A DNA stretch of 64,000 bases from Pedobacter aquae (GCF_008195825.1 NZ_CP043329.1:1240001-1304000); one strand, 5' to 3'. Numbered from the stretch's first letter, positions 51,347 through 61,163 are shown. Notes: generated by a model from the letters alone, not told the origin. Made by a program: numbers and translations.

Positions 51347-52496
51347 ACTACTACAAAATATACCACATAAATTAGCTAGAGTAACTTCTGGTAGAAAGCT
51401 CATAAGTGAAATTGATGGATTAAGATTTATAGCCATAGTACCTGTGATGATACAACACATGGCAGAGCGGTTTGAGCGAAATACAACTATCAAATTTAGC
51501 ACTTCATTAGAAGATGATTATAGTAGTTTTTTAGCTTCAAGAGGTTTTTTAGGCGTTTTTATCTTCTTCGTGATTAGTGGTTTTATTTTGGCCTTACCCT
51601 TTGCATCTTATCATTTAAAAAACACAAAAAAAGTTAGTCTTAAGGAATATTTTTGGAGAAGAATAACCCGATTAGAACCACCTTATATCTTTTGGATGAC
51701 GGTATTCTTCATTGTATTTATCGTTTATCATCAACAAAGTTTTTTAGCTTATTTACCACATTATTTAGCTAATATTACCTATACGCATTCTTTAATTTAT
51801 CAAGATTGGTCGCCGTTTAACCCCCCTACCTGGACATTAGAGATAGAAATACAGTTTTATATATTAGCACCTTTTATGGCTTTAGCTTTATTTGCTATTA
51901 AAAATAAAATCTGGAGGAGAATAGCTATTATAAGCTTTACTGCTATTATAATGGGTTTACAACAATATTTCAAATTTTACCTTGCTCCTACTAGCTTAAC
52001 TATTCTAGCTCATTTGCACTACTTTTTAATAGGTTTTCTTTTAGCTGATATTTATTTATGCGATTGGAATCATATCAAAAGAAATATCGGTTATGATATT
52101 CTTGGGCTACTTTCTATCATCTTACTCATAACTTTTTGGAGTTGGGATTTTGAATTATCGAATAGAATAATTGTTGTTTTAGCCTTGTTTTTCTTCTTCT
52201 ACGCTGCGTTTAAAGGCATCTATATCAATAAATTTATTTGCAATAAATGGATTATGGCTATTGGCGGTATGTGTTATACCATTTACTTGGTTCACTTACC
52301 TATATCAGAGTTTATCATTAAATTCACCAAACATATTTATATTACCGATAGCTATTTTATAAATTTAGCTATTCAATTATTGATATTTTTACCGGTAACT
52401 ATTTGTTTAAGCGCAATTTTTTTCTTGTTATTTGAGAAACCCTTTATGGATAAAAATTGGCTGCAAAATTTTCGCTCTAAACTTAAAAATTTATGA
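51339..52496 (+). CDS. Acyltransferase family 3 (OafA-like)
   Basis: 385 residues with about ten helices. The early LISEIDGLRFIAIVPVMIQH carries the usual catalytic-type residues (D/R, H in IQH) of the AT3 family, and RITRLEPPYIFWM is another conserved block. It would O-acetylate polymer sugars at the inner membrane. The next gene overlaps by 4 bases. Confidence 0.9.
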   Translation: MIKLLQNIPHKLARVTSGRKLISEIDGLRFIAIVPVMIQHMAERFERNTTIKFSTSLEDDYSSFLASRGFLGVFIFFVISGFILALPFASYHLKNTKKVSLKEYFWRRITRLEPPYIFWMTVFFIVFIVYHQQSFLAYLPHYLANITYTHSLIYQDWSPFNPPTWTLEIEIQFYILAPFMALALFAIKNKIWRRIAIISFTAIIMGLQQYFKFYLAPTSLTILAHLHYFLIGFLLADIYLCDWNHIKRNIGYDILGLLSIILLITFWSWDFELSNRIIVVLALFFFFYAAFKGIYINKFICNKWIMAIGGMCYTIYLVHLPISEFIIKFTKHIYITDSYFINLAIQLLIFLPVTICLSAIFFLLFEKPFMDKNWLQNFRSKLKNL

Positions 52497-53689
52497 TAAG
52501 TGGCAAAGACATCGTCATTGTAGGGCAACAAGCTTGGGATGTTGAAATTGGCAGCAATTGTAAAAATATTGCCCTCGAGTTTGCTCAGGATAACCGTGTT
52601 TTATACGTCAACAGCCCAATTAAAAGAAAAGAGTTTCTTAAAAAGAATCCCGATGAGAAATTACAATTCAGAAAGCGTGTTATAAAAAAAGAAGTCTCGG
52701 GTTTAGTGGAAATAGACCATCATTTTTGGAATCTATTTCCTGATTGTTATAGCGAATCTGTTCATTGGCTACCAGATAATTTTATTTTTGATATGGTAAA
52801 CAAAATCAACAATAAGCGCTATGCTAAAACAATAAAAAAAGCACTTAAAGAATTAGGCTTTAAAGATATTATCTTGTTTAATGATAACGATTTACATGAT
52901 AGCTTCCACCTTAAAGAGCTATTAAAGCCAAAGCTTAGCATTTATTATTCTAGAGATTACATTTTAGCTACCGAATATTGGAATAAACATGGTAAAAAGC
53001 TTGAACCTTTATTAATAGCAAAAAGTGATTTAGTTGTTTCAAATTCTCTTTATTTAACCAATTATTGCAAGCAATACAATCCATCTTCATACTACGTTGG
53101 TCAAGGTTGTGATTTTGATTTATTTCTTCATCCAGAAAGTATCCCTAAAGCTGAGGAACTTAAAGACATCAAAACTCCTATTATTGGTTATGTAGGCGCT
53201 ATCACAAGTTCTAGATTAGATATAGAAATTATGCAAAAAATAGCTTTAGATAAACCAGAATGGACAATCGCTTTAGTAGGAAATGAAGATGATGCTTTCC
53301 AGAAAAGTAATCTTCATCAACAAGACAATGTTTTATTCTTGGGCTCTAAAAAGGTTGATGAATTAGCTAAATATATTAATAGCTTTGATGTTTGTATCAA
53401 TCCACAGTTGCTAAATCAATTAACCATTGGTAATTACCCACGTAAAATTGATGAGTATTTAGCATTAGGAAAACCTGTGGTAGCAACCCAAACAGAAGCT
53501 ATGGAAGTTTTTAAAGATTATGTGTTTTTAGCAAAAGATAAAGAAGAATATACCACTCTCATTGAACAGGCATTATTAACAAATACACAGCAAATTGCTC
53601 AACAAAGAATAGCATTTGCTCTGACACACACATGGAAAAATTCTGTAAAAGAAATTTACAAAGCCATTAGTACAAAATTAAAAAGTTAA
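52493..53689 (+). CDS. Glycosyltransferase, GT-B fold (GT1/GT4-like)
   Basis: 398 residues. N-terminal domain with IVIVGQQAWDVEIGSNCKN, and a C-terminal Rossmann-like domain starting IIGYVGAITSSRLDIE, with DNVLFLGSKKVDELAKY and IDEYLALGKPVVATQTEAM typical of GT4. It probably transfers an internal sugar in repeat-unit assembly. Overlaps the acyltransferase gene by four bases. Confidence 0.88.
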   Translation: MISGKDIVIVGQQAWDVEIGSNCKNIALEFAQDNRVLYVNSPIKRKEFLKKNPDEKLQFRKRVIKKEVSGLVEIDHHFWNLFPDCYSESVHWLPDNFIFDMVNKINNKRYAKTIKKALKELGFKDIILFNDNDLHDSFHLKELLKPKLSIYYSRDYILATEYWNKHGKKLEPLLIAKSDLVVSNSLYLTNYCKQYNPSSYYVGQGCDFDLFLHPESIPKAEELKDIKTPIIGYVGAITSSRLDIEIMQKIALDKPEWTIALVGNEDDAFQKSNLHQQDNVLFLGSKKVDELAKYINSFDVCINPQLLNQLTIGNYPRKIDEYLALGKPVVATQTEAMEVFKDYVFLAKDKEEYTTLIEQALLTNTQQIAQQRIAFALTHTWKNSVKEIYKAISTKLKS

Positions 53690-53693
53690 TGAT

Positions 53694-54311
53694 ATGTCCG
53701 TTTTAGAAAGAATAAAATCCGATCCATTTTTAAAAAAAATAGCTTTATGGTTGTTAATCCCACGAAATAGATATAGCCCAAGATTATGGGTGAAGCTTTT
53801 TCTAAATCCGTTTAAGCATCATAAAGGAAAAGGTACTATCATTAGAAGACGAAGCAGGTTAGATGTTTTTCCTTTTAAAGCATTTAATGTTGGAAAAAAT
53901 GCTTTGATAGAAGATTTTACTGTTATTAATAATGCTGTTGGTGATGTAAATATTGGTAACGATGTTGTTGTTGGTTTATCAAACGTTATTATAGGACCTG
54001 TTAATATAGGGAACAATACAATTATTGCTCAACATGTGGTTATTTCTGCTTTAAATCATCAGTATGAAGATATTCATGTAGCACCTAAAAATCAGAAAAT
54101 ACTTACTAAACTGGTTGATATTGGTGATGATGCTTGGATAGGTGCTAATTGCGTAATCACGGCTGGAGTTAAAATAGGAAAACATTGTATTATAGGTGCT
54201 GGTAGCGTGGTAACTAAAAATATTGATGATTATAGCGTTGCCGTTGGTAATCCGGCGGTAGTGGTAAAAAGATATAATTGGGAAACTAAAAGCTGGGAGA
54301 AAGTAGTTTAA
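53694..54311 (+). CDS. Hexapeptide-repeat acyltransferase (LbetaH)
   Basis: 205 residues. Several hexapeptide repeats starting near residue 70 (VGDVNIGNDVVVGLSNVIIG, then ANCVITAGVKIGKHCIIGAG) form a left-handed beta-helix, as in WcaF, CysE or Maa. The catalytic His could be in QHVVISALNHQ. It probably acetylates a sugar. Five bases after the GT-B gene; overlaps convergent GT14 by 4 bases. Confidence 0.9.
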   Translation: MSVLERIKSDPFLKKIALWLLIPRNRYSPRLWVKLFLNPFKHHKGKGTIIRRRSRLDVFPFKAFNVGKNALIEDFTVINNAVGDVNIGNDVVVGLSNVIIGPVNIGNNTIIAQHVVISALNHQYEDIHVAPKNQKILTKLVDIGDDAWIGANCVITAGVKIGKHCIIGAGSVVTKNIDDYSVAVGNPAVVVKRYNWETKSWEKVV

Positions 54312-55156
54312 TGAGCTTCTCTAAGTGAATCTATTTCTTTTAATAAATTAGCACTTTTTATTTCATCAAATTTTCTGGCAAAGAAATCTTTAGACTGCTT
54401 TAAACTTTCTAAATCTGATAGTTCAAGAGTTTTAGGGCTATCATTTCCTTCAGACCAATCAATATACCTTAAGTTGTTATTTACTATTTGATCTTTATAG
54501 ATAGAATTGTATAAAATGGTTTGGAAAAAAAACTCATCGCAGCCCCATGTTAACCTAAAATATTTGATATAAGCAGGATGATTTTCTACATACTGCATCA
54601 TGTATTTAAGATGTACCATATTTACTGTAAACCATTGTGAGCGCCCAACAGGCTCTAAACCGTAAGGTAATTTCCTTTTAGGTAAAAGAAAGTTTAAAAC
54701 AGATGCTATTTTAAATTTTCCAACGAAGTCAAAATCATCGAAATGATATTCAAATATTCTGGAATGTACATCAGGCCAATCGGTTTTTATAAACCAATAA
54801 TGCATGAAAGAAAAATCTTTATTTTGTTCAAGAAAATTATGAAAACTAGAGGTGCTTCTTAAAGGATAATCTTGACCGCTTAATAGGTTCACAAAATCAA
54901 AATCTACAGGAAAACTTAAAATTTCATTAAAGCCATTTAAGGTAGCTTTAACCATGCTGTAAGTCCCCCATTTCACATCAACTCTATCTTTAATAAAAAC
55001 TACCCTATCAGATTTAAATGGTGATTTAAAAGCGTTTAAATCTGCTTTAAGATCTAAATGGATAAAAAAATACGCTTCCGGATGCTCTAAACTACTTACC
55101 AATCTTTGTAGTTGTTTAGGGCTTTGATGAGTTAAAATTAAATGCGCTATTTTCAT
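54308..55156 (-). CDS. Glycosyltransferase family 14 (core-2/I-branching type)
   Basis: 282 residues. MKIAHLILTHQSPKQLQRLV, the FIHLDLKAD segment, VKWGTYSMVKATLNGF, VNLLSGQDYPLRS and the C-terminal LTWGCDEFFFQTILYNS are characteristic of GT14 beta-1,6-GlcNAc or xylosyltransferases found in bacterial polysaccharide loci. Metal-independent in the family. Ten bases before the flippase gene on the same strand. Confidence 0.92.
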   Translation of the reverse strand: MKIAHLILTHQSPKQLQRLVSSLEHPEAYFFIHLDLKADLNAFKSPFKSDRVVFIKDRVDVKWGTYSMVKATLNGFNEILSFPVDFDFVNLLSGQDYPLRSTSSFHNFLEQNKDFSFMHYWFIKTDWPDVHSRIFEYHFDDFDFVGKFKIASVLNFLLPKRKLPYGLEPVGRSQWFTVNMVHLKYMMQYVENHPAYIKYFRLTWGCDEFFFQTILYNSIYKDQIVNNNLRYIDWSEGNDSPKTLELSDLESLKQSKDFFARKFDEIKSANLLKEIDSLREAH

Positions 55157-55165
55157 AACCTAACC

Positions 55166-56506
55166 CTAAACTTTTAAACTCTTATTAAAAATCAATTTAA
55201 TTTCATTCAAACTAGTCACCCAAATATCCAAAAAACTAAAATTTAGATATTTCTTTAATGAATAGTAACCAAAAGCTATCCCTACAGAAAAAGTAAAGAA
55301 ACTGGCTAAAGCAACTCCAATAATAGAATTTAAAGTATAAATCCCTATAACATCAAAAATAATATTCACTACTAACATCAAAATCACTTTTATGAAATTG
55401 AGCGAGGGTTTATTGATAATATCTAAGGTAACTCCTAAAAATCTATCTAATGGATATAAAATCGTAAATGACATTAAAATCTGATACGTAAAAACAGCAT
55501 CAGTAGTTATATATTTTTCTCCTCCTATTAAAGAAACAGCAAGGTGTGCCAATAAAACTGCTATAATTGATACGGGTAACAAGCCAAAAGTTAGCAAACC
55601 CATATACTTGTTCATGATATGAGTTAAATCTTTTAATTTATTTTGATTAAAAGCGTTGGACATGGCAGGCATTGCAGTCGCCATAAAACTTCTTAGCGGA
55701 ATCTCGATAATTTCCATTAGCCTTAAAGGGATACTGTACATGGCCACAGCAGCCGGACCTAAGAAAAACATGATGATAAAATTATCAGAACTTCTTAATA
55801 AATAAGAGCTCACCATACTGCCAACACTGTATTTACCAAAATGGAATAATTCTTTTACATTTTCTTGAGTTCTTGAAAACCAATATTGTATACCCGACCA
55901 TTTTTTAAGGATAGTAAATAAGCTGGTCATACTTAACGCGATTAAATTGGCTATTAAGACCGAGTTTAGATTTAAATTTTCAGTATAAATTAAGGCTAAA
56001 ACAAATAAAATCAATAAAATCTGGTTGATAAGTCTTAAAAGTAACAACCTGTCAAACCTTTGGTCGGCTTGTAAAATCCAAGTGCTAACGTTATAAGGTA
56101 GAGACATTAAAAAAGTTATCCCAAACCATTTAACGGCAGTTTGAAAATCTGGATTAGCATCATTTAATAAAGATAAAACGACATATAAAATCAAATTGAT
56201 ACCAAGGAATAAAAGCGTTAAAATAACTGCTATATACCAGGTAGCACCTAAAATTATTTTAGCTTTAGCATGCGCTACCCCAGAGTAAAATTTAATGAGA
56301 GCTGTTTGCAAAAAGCCAGATCTAAAACCATCTATTAGCGTAAAAATAGTTTGGAAAAACACCCAACTACCCATTTGTACCAAACTTAAATTTCTAAAAA
56401 GTATAGCAACTGTAAGCATTGCTAATACTGCCATAGATCCATTCCCGGCTAATGACAAAAAATGCTTATTATTTACTTTTTGGATAATCGTTTGGATAAA
56501 AGCCAT
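55166..56506 (-). CDS. Polysaccharide flippase (Wzx, MOP superfamily)
   Basis: 446 residues with 12-14 predicted helices. Early LFRNLSLVQMGSWVFFQT and FHFGKYSVGSMVSSYLLRSSD are typical of polysaccharide-type flippases; a MATE-like duplication is plausible. It exports undecaprenyl-linked repeat units to the periplasm. One base beyond the RsbW-like gene and ten before GT14. Confidence 0.9.
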   Translation of the reverse strand: MAFIQTIIQKVNNKHFLSLAGNGSMAVLAMLTVAILFRNLSLVQMGSWVFFQTIFTLIDGFRSGFLQTALIKFYSGVAHAKAKIILGATWYIAVILTLLFLGINLILYVVLSLLNDANPDFQTAVKWFGITFLMSLPYNVSTWILQADQRFDRLLLLRLINQILLILFVLALIYTENLNLNSVLIANLIALSMTSLFTILKKWSGIQYWFSRTQENVKELFHFGKYSVGSMVSSYLLRSSDNFIIMFFLGPAAVAMYSIPLRLMEIIEIPLRSFMATAMPAMSNAFNQNKLKDLTHIMNKYMGLLTFGLLPVSIIAVLLAHLAVSLIGGEKYITTDAVFTYQILMSFTILYPLDRFLGVTLDIINKPSLNFIKVILMLVVNIIFDVIGIYTLNSIIGVALASFFTFSVGIAFGYYSLKKYLNFSFLDIWVTSLNEIKLIFNKSLKV

Positions 56507-56507
56507 T

Positions 56508-57002
56508 CTAGTTTAAAGTTAAGCTAGCACAAAACACATTGGTTTTATCCTCTTTGTTATATTGATAAATAAATTCTTCTGAGGCTCTTATGACAATCTC
56601 AAAACCAAAATGTTCTGGTATTAAATTGATATTTTCCTGCTGTTTATCATCTCTTAAAATAAACTGAAAACTATCTCTATGAAGCTCTATAAAAGCATAA
56701 TTTAAAAGGATATCATGAGAAAGAATTAAATCACCGATTTTAAATTTTGGAGCTTTATCTATTTTTTTCAGACGCAAAATAGGCTTATCTAGCTCTGCTT
56801 GTATGATATTTACCTCATCAGTAACATGTTTAATAGCGTTGGTACAATATTCAATTAAAATAAGTTTAATGTTAGATAAAAGTTTAGCATTGGGCTGAAT
56901 GTGTTGAGTAAGTAACTCAACAAATGCCTTAATAAAGCTATTGATATCCTCTGGTTTTTGAGGAGCTTCTGCTTGAATAATGATAGGTAAAGCTAAACTC
57001 AT
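56508..57002 (-). CDS. RsbW-like histidine-kinase-type ATPase
   Basis: 164 residues. LIEYCTNAIKHVTDEVN resembles the N box of the HATPase_c/RsbW group (Glu plus Asn-Ala and His); the glycine-rich G-boxes are hard to see, so catalytic power is uncertain. It lies immediately after a STAS gene and a PP2C gene, and with them would form a partner-switching set. Starts in the STAS stop codon (TAATG). No sigma factor lies beside it. Confidence 0.7.
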   Translation of the reverse strand: MSLALPIIIQAEAPQKPEDINSFIKAFVELLTQHIQPNAKLLSNIKLILIEYCTNAIKHVTDEVNIIQAELDKPILRLKKIDKAPKFKIGDLILSHDILLNYAFIELHRDSFQFILRDDKQQENINLIPEHFGFEIVIRASEEFIYQYNKEDKTNVFCASLTLN

Positions 57003-57337
57003 TAAAAAATATTTGAAGCTTCTACAACATCATCTTTTATTTCGAAAACTTTATCTAAACGGGTTAATTCAAACAAGTTTTTAATATCTGTATTTAATTC
57101 TACCAGAACCAATTTGCCCTGAAGCGGGATAAGATGCTTCAATACGGCAACTACAGCGCCTAAAAAAGAACTATCCAAATAATCTACCTGCTTAAATGAT
57201 AGTATTAATTGATGATTTCCTTTTTCTATTTCTTGAAAAACAAGCTCTTTAAACTGGTCTGATTTTGAGAAGTTTGCCTCAGCCTCTTCTATGTTTATGA
57301 TAAGCGCTTTATCGGTTTTTACTGTACTAATTTTCAT
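57002..57337 (-). CDS. STAS-domain anti-sigma-factor antagonist (RsbV-like)
   Basis: 111 residues, a full STAS domain. The regulatory site is DYLDSSFLGAVVAVL with Ser56/Ser57 as probable phospho-acceptors; the strand HQLILSFKQV precedes it. In partner switching, the unphosphorylated form captures the RsbW-like ATPase and the PP2C partner dephosphorylates it. Overlaps the ATPase gene in TAATG; 12 bases after the PP2C gene. Confidence 0.92.
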   Translation of the reverse strand: MKISTVKTDKALIINIEEAEANFSKSDQFKELVFQEIEKGNHQLILSFKQVDYLDSSFLGAVVAVLKHLIPLQGKLVLVELNTDIKNLFELTRLDKVFEIKDDVVEASNIF

Positions 57338-57349
57338 AGCTTTAAATTA

Positions 57350-58474
57350 TTATTTTCTTTTGATGATGATAAAACTGCAATCATCTATTTGTGAAACCTC
57401 TTTATTAAACAAAATTTCTTTGATTTCTTCTGTTGACTTTCCTGAAACTTTTAAATCGTACAATCTTTTTTTAAGTAGATTGATATCGGATTTTTTAACC
57501 GCATTAACTTCAAAATCTATCATCCCATCAGAAACTAAATAAGCTTCTTCTCCCACTTCAAAATTAATATCTTGTTCAGAAAAAGTACTATTCTCTAAAA
57601 ATCCTAGTAAAATACCGTCTGATTGATGAGACGAAAGTTCATCATGTTGATGAGAGAATTTTAATAGAGGTAAATCTCCGGCTCCGGCGTAGGTAATTTT
57701 GGCTTCCTCATCATCAACCAAAACCATACTTAGGGTAGAGAAAATATCTTTTAAAAACTCATCAGCATAAATAACCTTATTAATCTTGCTCAGAATCTCT
57801 TTCAATGATAGATTTTCATCAAGTACACATATCCTCACTGCTGATCTGATGTAACTTAAAAAACTAAAAGAGAAAAACCAAGCACCCCACTTCTTCCCCA
57901 TCACATCGCCCAAAATCAAGACCGTATAACGCTCGTTAATTTTAATAAAATCTATAAAATCTCCACCCGGATGATTTTGATAAGATTGGTTGAAATAGTG
58001 TATTTCGAAATGCTTTAAGATGGGTGCTTTAGCTGGTATATTACTTAAATTAAGCTTTTTAGCAATGTTTTTAATTTCAGATAATGATTTCTGGTAATGC
58101 TCATGTACCGTATTCATCAAGTTATTAATTTTTGCTAATAACTGGCTTGGAGGTATATTTTTAGGGATATAATCTAAGGCTTGTAAGTCTAAACCTTTTT
58201 GTACCAAATCTTCCTGATTAAAAGATGTTAAAAACAAAAAAGGAACATTTTTTAAAGCATCGTTTTTTAAGAGTTTTTCTCTAAAAACAAAACCATTAGC
58301 CTCAGGCATTTCATAGTCAGAAATAATCAAATCTGGAATTTGATGTTTCAAAACAAGCTCGGCCTCTTGTACAGAAGTCACAGAAATACACTGATATCCA
58401 TCAGATTTCAGTAATCTTTCCATGATTTTCAGTTGTAAAACTTCGTCGTCTACTAAGAGTATTTTATTATTCAA
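57350..58474 (-). CDS. Response regulator with PP2C-type SpoIIE phosphatase output (RsbU-like)
   Basis: 374 residues. N-terminal receiver with LLVDDE and phospho-acceptor Asp53 (LIISDYEMP), a helical linker (about 120-150), then the SpoIIE/PP2C domain with YTVLILGDVMGKKWGAWFFS, ITYAGAGDLPLL and LVSDGMIDFE, whose Asp residues bind metal. It should dephosphorylate the STAS partner when the receiver is activated. Bottom of the three-gene set by transcription: it is first and the other two follow. Confidence 0.92.
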   Translation of the reverse strand: MNNKILLVDDEVLQLKIMERLLKSDGYQCISVTSVQEAELVLKHQIPDLIISDYEMPEANGFVFREKLLKNDALKNVPFLFLTSFNQEDLVQKGLDLQALDYIPKNIPPSQLLAKINNLMNTVHEHYQKSLSEIKNIAKKLNLSNIPAKAPILKHFEIHYFNQSYQNHPGGDFIDFIKINERYTVLILGDVMGKKWGAWFFSFSFLSYIRSAVRICVLDENLSLKEILSKINKVIYADEFLKDIFSTLSMVLVDDEEAKITYAGAGDLPLLKFSHQHDELSSHQSDGILLGFLENSTFSEQDINFEVGEEAYLVSDGMIDFEVNAVKKSDINLLKKRLYDLKVSGKSTEEIKEILFNKEVSQIDDCSFIIIKRK

Positions 58475-58483
58475 GCTGCTTTG

Positions 58484-59020
58484 TTATTTGTTAAATTTAA
58501 AAAAAGATTTAATGACGATATAAACTCCGGTAGCAATAATTAAAAGCGAAATTAAATCCATCAGCGTAACACCATCATCTGGGTTAAACCAAAAAATGGT
58601 AAACATCTCAAAAGAATGTGGCGTAGGCAAAATAATCATGGCAAATCCTAAGGTGATCATTAAAAAGCCTATTAACATCTTAACTAACCTTAATAAACCT
58701 ACTTCTATTTTAATTTTACTGGCCTGTTTAGAATCTATATGGTTGTTGTTTAACAAAATTTCTAGCTGATTTAGCTTTTCAAGATTGTCTAGATTTTTCA
58801 TAGAAACATCCTTGATTTCGCTAATGGCATTTTTCTGTGCTATCTTTTTATCCACAACTCGGTTAAATTTCTGCTGCATCTTTTTGATGCTATCTGTATC
58901 TAACTCGTTTTTTTCAAGCAATAAAATCAATTCATCTAACTTTGTTTCCAAACTTAAATCTTTATTTTCAAGGTCTTTAAAGGCCTTAAATTGCTCGGAT
59001 ATATTTTTTTCGTCAGACAA
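58484..59020 (-). CDS. Coiled-coil protein with two C-terminal membrane helices
   Basis: 178 residues. The first 105 residues form a predicted coiled coil (LETKLDELILLLEKNELD and following, heptad-like). Then two helices, MLIGFLMITLGFAMIILPTP and LISLLIIATGVYIVIKSFF. No domain recognised. It is 9 bases upstream of the RsbU-like gene and likely in the same operon, so it may be a membrane anchor or sensor for the module (inference). Confidence 0.72.
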   Translation of the reverse strand: MSDEKNISEQFKAFKDLENKDLSLETKLDELILLLEKNELDTDSIKKMQQKFNRVVDKKIAQKNAISEIKDVSMKNLDNLEKLNQLEILLNNNHIDSKQASKIKIEVGLLRLVKMLIGFLMITLGFAMIILPTPHSFEMFTIFWFNPDDGVTLMDLISLLIIATGVYIVIKSFFKFNK

Positions 59021-59065
59021 AATCTTTTATTTTGAAAGCTGTATATTTTTTGTTCTCTTTAACCA

Positions 59066-59986
59066 ATGAGTTTAGTCTCCATCATCACTGTAAACTATAA
59101 TCAGCCACAAGCTACTATAGATTTTCTAAAATCAGTTAAGGCACATTATTCAACTGCTAATTTAGAAGTTATTTTGATAGATAACGGCAGTGATGAAAAT
59201 CATCATGAAACATTTCTTAAACATTACCCAGAAATAGTTTTTATACGCTCAGAAAAAAACCTTGGTTTTGCAGGTGGTAACAATTTAGGTTTACAAGTTG
59301 CCAAAGGAGATTATCTCTTTCTTTTAAATAACGATACAGAAATAATCCCAGGTTGCATAGAAACCATGATTTCTGAAATGGAACAAAACCCACAAATTGG
59401 CTTACTCTCTCCATTAATTCTTTATCATGAAGATAAAAGTCTGATACAATATGCAGGCTTCACTCCTCTTAACTATTTAACTGCTAGAAACGATTGTATA
59501 GGCCAGTTTGAAACCAACAATGGGCAATACCAAACAACAAGTAACGAGACTGGTTTTTGCCACGGTGCCGCTGTGATGTGCCGTAAAATCGATTTACAAA
59601 AAGCCGGGAAAATGGATGAAAATTATTTCTTGTATTACGAAGAATTAGATTGGTGCGAGAAGTTTAAAAGATTGGGCAAAAAAATATGGTTCACCGGAAA
59701 AACGCATATTTACCATAAAGAATCGGTAAGTGTTGGCAAAGAGAGCGCATTAAAAACCTTTTTCTCTGTAAGAAATAGGATGCTCTTCATCAGAAAAAAT
59801 ACTAGCTCTTTAAACACTTTTGCTTTTAGTATTTATTATTGTAGCATTGCCTGCCCTAGAATGATGCTTCAATACCTTTTAAAAGGCAGAAAAGATTTAA
59901 TAAAATGGGTTTTAAAAGGTGTTTTATGGAATTTTTCTAATTCAATTGACAGTAAGAACTTGGGCTTTAAAATCAAAAATTCATGA
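59066..59986 (+). CDS. Glycosyltransferase family 2 (rhamnosyltransferase-like)
   Basis: 306 residues. VSIITVNYNQPQATIDFLKS start, LIDNGSDENH, NLGFAGGNNLGLQVAKG, FLLNNDTEI (DxD) and NYFLYYEELDWCEKFKRLGK match the GT2 group of the earlier gene at 1809. It is divergent from the coiled-coil gene and overlaps the next GT2 gene by 4 bases. Confidence 0.92.
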   Translation: MSLVSIITVNYNQPQATIDFLKSVKAHYSTANLEVILIDNGSDENHHETFLKHYPEIVFIRSEKNLGFAGGNNLGLQVAKGDYLFLLNNDTEIIPGCIETMISEMEQNPQIGLLSPLILYHEDKSLIQYAGFTPLNYLTARNDCIGQFETNNGQYQTTSNETGFCHGAAVMCRKIDLQKAGKMDENYFLYYEELDWCEKFKRLGKKIWFTGKTHIYHKESVSVGKESALKTFFSVRNRMLFIRKNTSSLNTFAFSIYYCSIACPRMMLQYLLKGRKDLIKWVLKGVLWNFSNSIDSKNLGFKIKNS

Positions 59987-61163
59987 TAGCTTTTTTCTGG
60001 TTTTCTTTATTTGTGGTGTTTTATGCTTTCCTAGGCTATGGAATTTTACTTTTTATATTGATAAAGCTTAAGAGAATTTTCAAACCTAAAAAGGATATCA
60101 AAAACCTGGTGGATAGCCATTTACCTAGTACAACTTTATTAATAGCTGCTTTTAATGAGGAAGATTTTATAGAAGAAAAAATTCAGAACTGTTTGGCTAT
60201 AGACTATCCAAAAGATAAGTTTCAGATTTTGTTTATCACAGATGGCTCATCAGACCAAACGCCGCAAATTATTAGCCAGTATAAAGATATAGAACTGCTT
60301 CACCAAGACAACAGAGCGGGTAAAATGGCGGCTATTAAAAGAGCTATATCACATATTAGAGGAGAAATTACCGTTTTCACGGATGCTAATACTTTCTTAA
60401 ATTCTGAGGCTATAAAAGAGCTTGTAAAACATTACCAAATAGCTAAAGTTGGTGCTGTGGCTGGCGAAAAACGCATTATGGTTGATGAAAAAGCTGATGC
60501 TAGTGCTGCTGGAGAAGGTTTTTATTGGAAATATGAATCGGCTTTAAAAAAATGGGATTACGAGCTTTATTCTAGCATTGGCGCAGCCGGAGAGCTTTTC
60601 AGTATCAGAACTGCTTTATACCAACCTGTAGAAAGTGATACCATTATTGACGACCATATGATAGCCATGCGTATTGCAGAGCAAGGTTATATTATTGCTT
60701 ATGAACCAAAGGCTTATGCTATTGAAACCGCATCTGAAAACTCCGCAGAAGAACTTAAAAGAAAAATTAGAATTGTAGCTGGCGGAATACAATCTATTTT
60801 TAGGTTAAAAAAGGCGGCTAATCCTTTTAAAAATCCTATTTTAACTTTTCAATACATCAGTCATAAAGTATTAAGATGGGCCGTTACACCAGCTTTAATG
60901 TTGGTAGCTTTTATTTTAAACTGTTCAATTGTTTATCAATATCCAGATTTACTTCTGTATCAAACTATATTGATGCTACAAATATTTTTTTATGTAGCAT
61001 CAGCTTTAGGTTGGTTATTAGAGCAAAAAAAGTTGAAAATCACGCTGTTTTTATCCCTTATTATTTTTGTTTAATGAACTATGCAGCTTTAGCAGGTACT
61101 ATCAGATATTTCAAAGGACAGCAATCTGCTGCATGGGAAAAATCTAAAAGAAAAGCAGCTTAA
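59983..61163 (+). pseudogene. Membrane glycosyltransferase family 2, with a C-terminal frameshift
   Basis: About 393 residues after repair. N-terminal helix, TLLIAAFNEEDFIEEKI, TDGSSDQTPQII, FTDANTFLN (DxD), then C-terminal helices (AVTPALMLVAFILNCSIV and following). The frame ends at 61074 after IIFV, but one added T in the T runs at 61064-61072 continues it into LMNYAALAGTIRYFKGQQSA, the usual end of this family. Without the repair, the final helix and tail are lost. Confidence 0.88.

Noticed and set aside
58849-58860. TTATCCACA DnaA-box match near 58850
   Set aside because: It lies inside the coiled-coil membrane protein gene, alone and without AT-rich surroundings of an origin.
60876-61163. 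A separate 95-residue gene overlapping the GT2 C-terminus
   Set aside because: Only its last 30 codons look like protein, and they are the missing C-terminus of the GT2 gene after a one-base frameshift.
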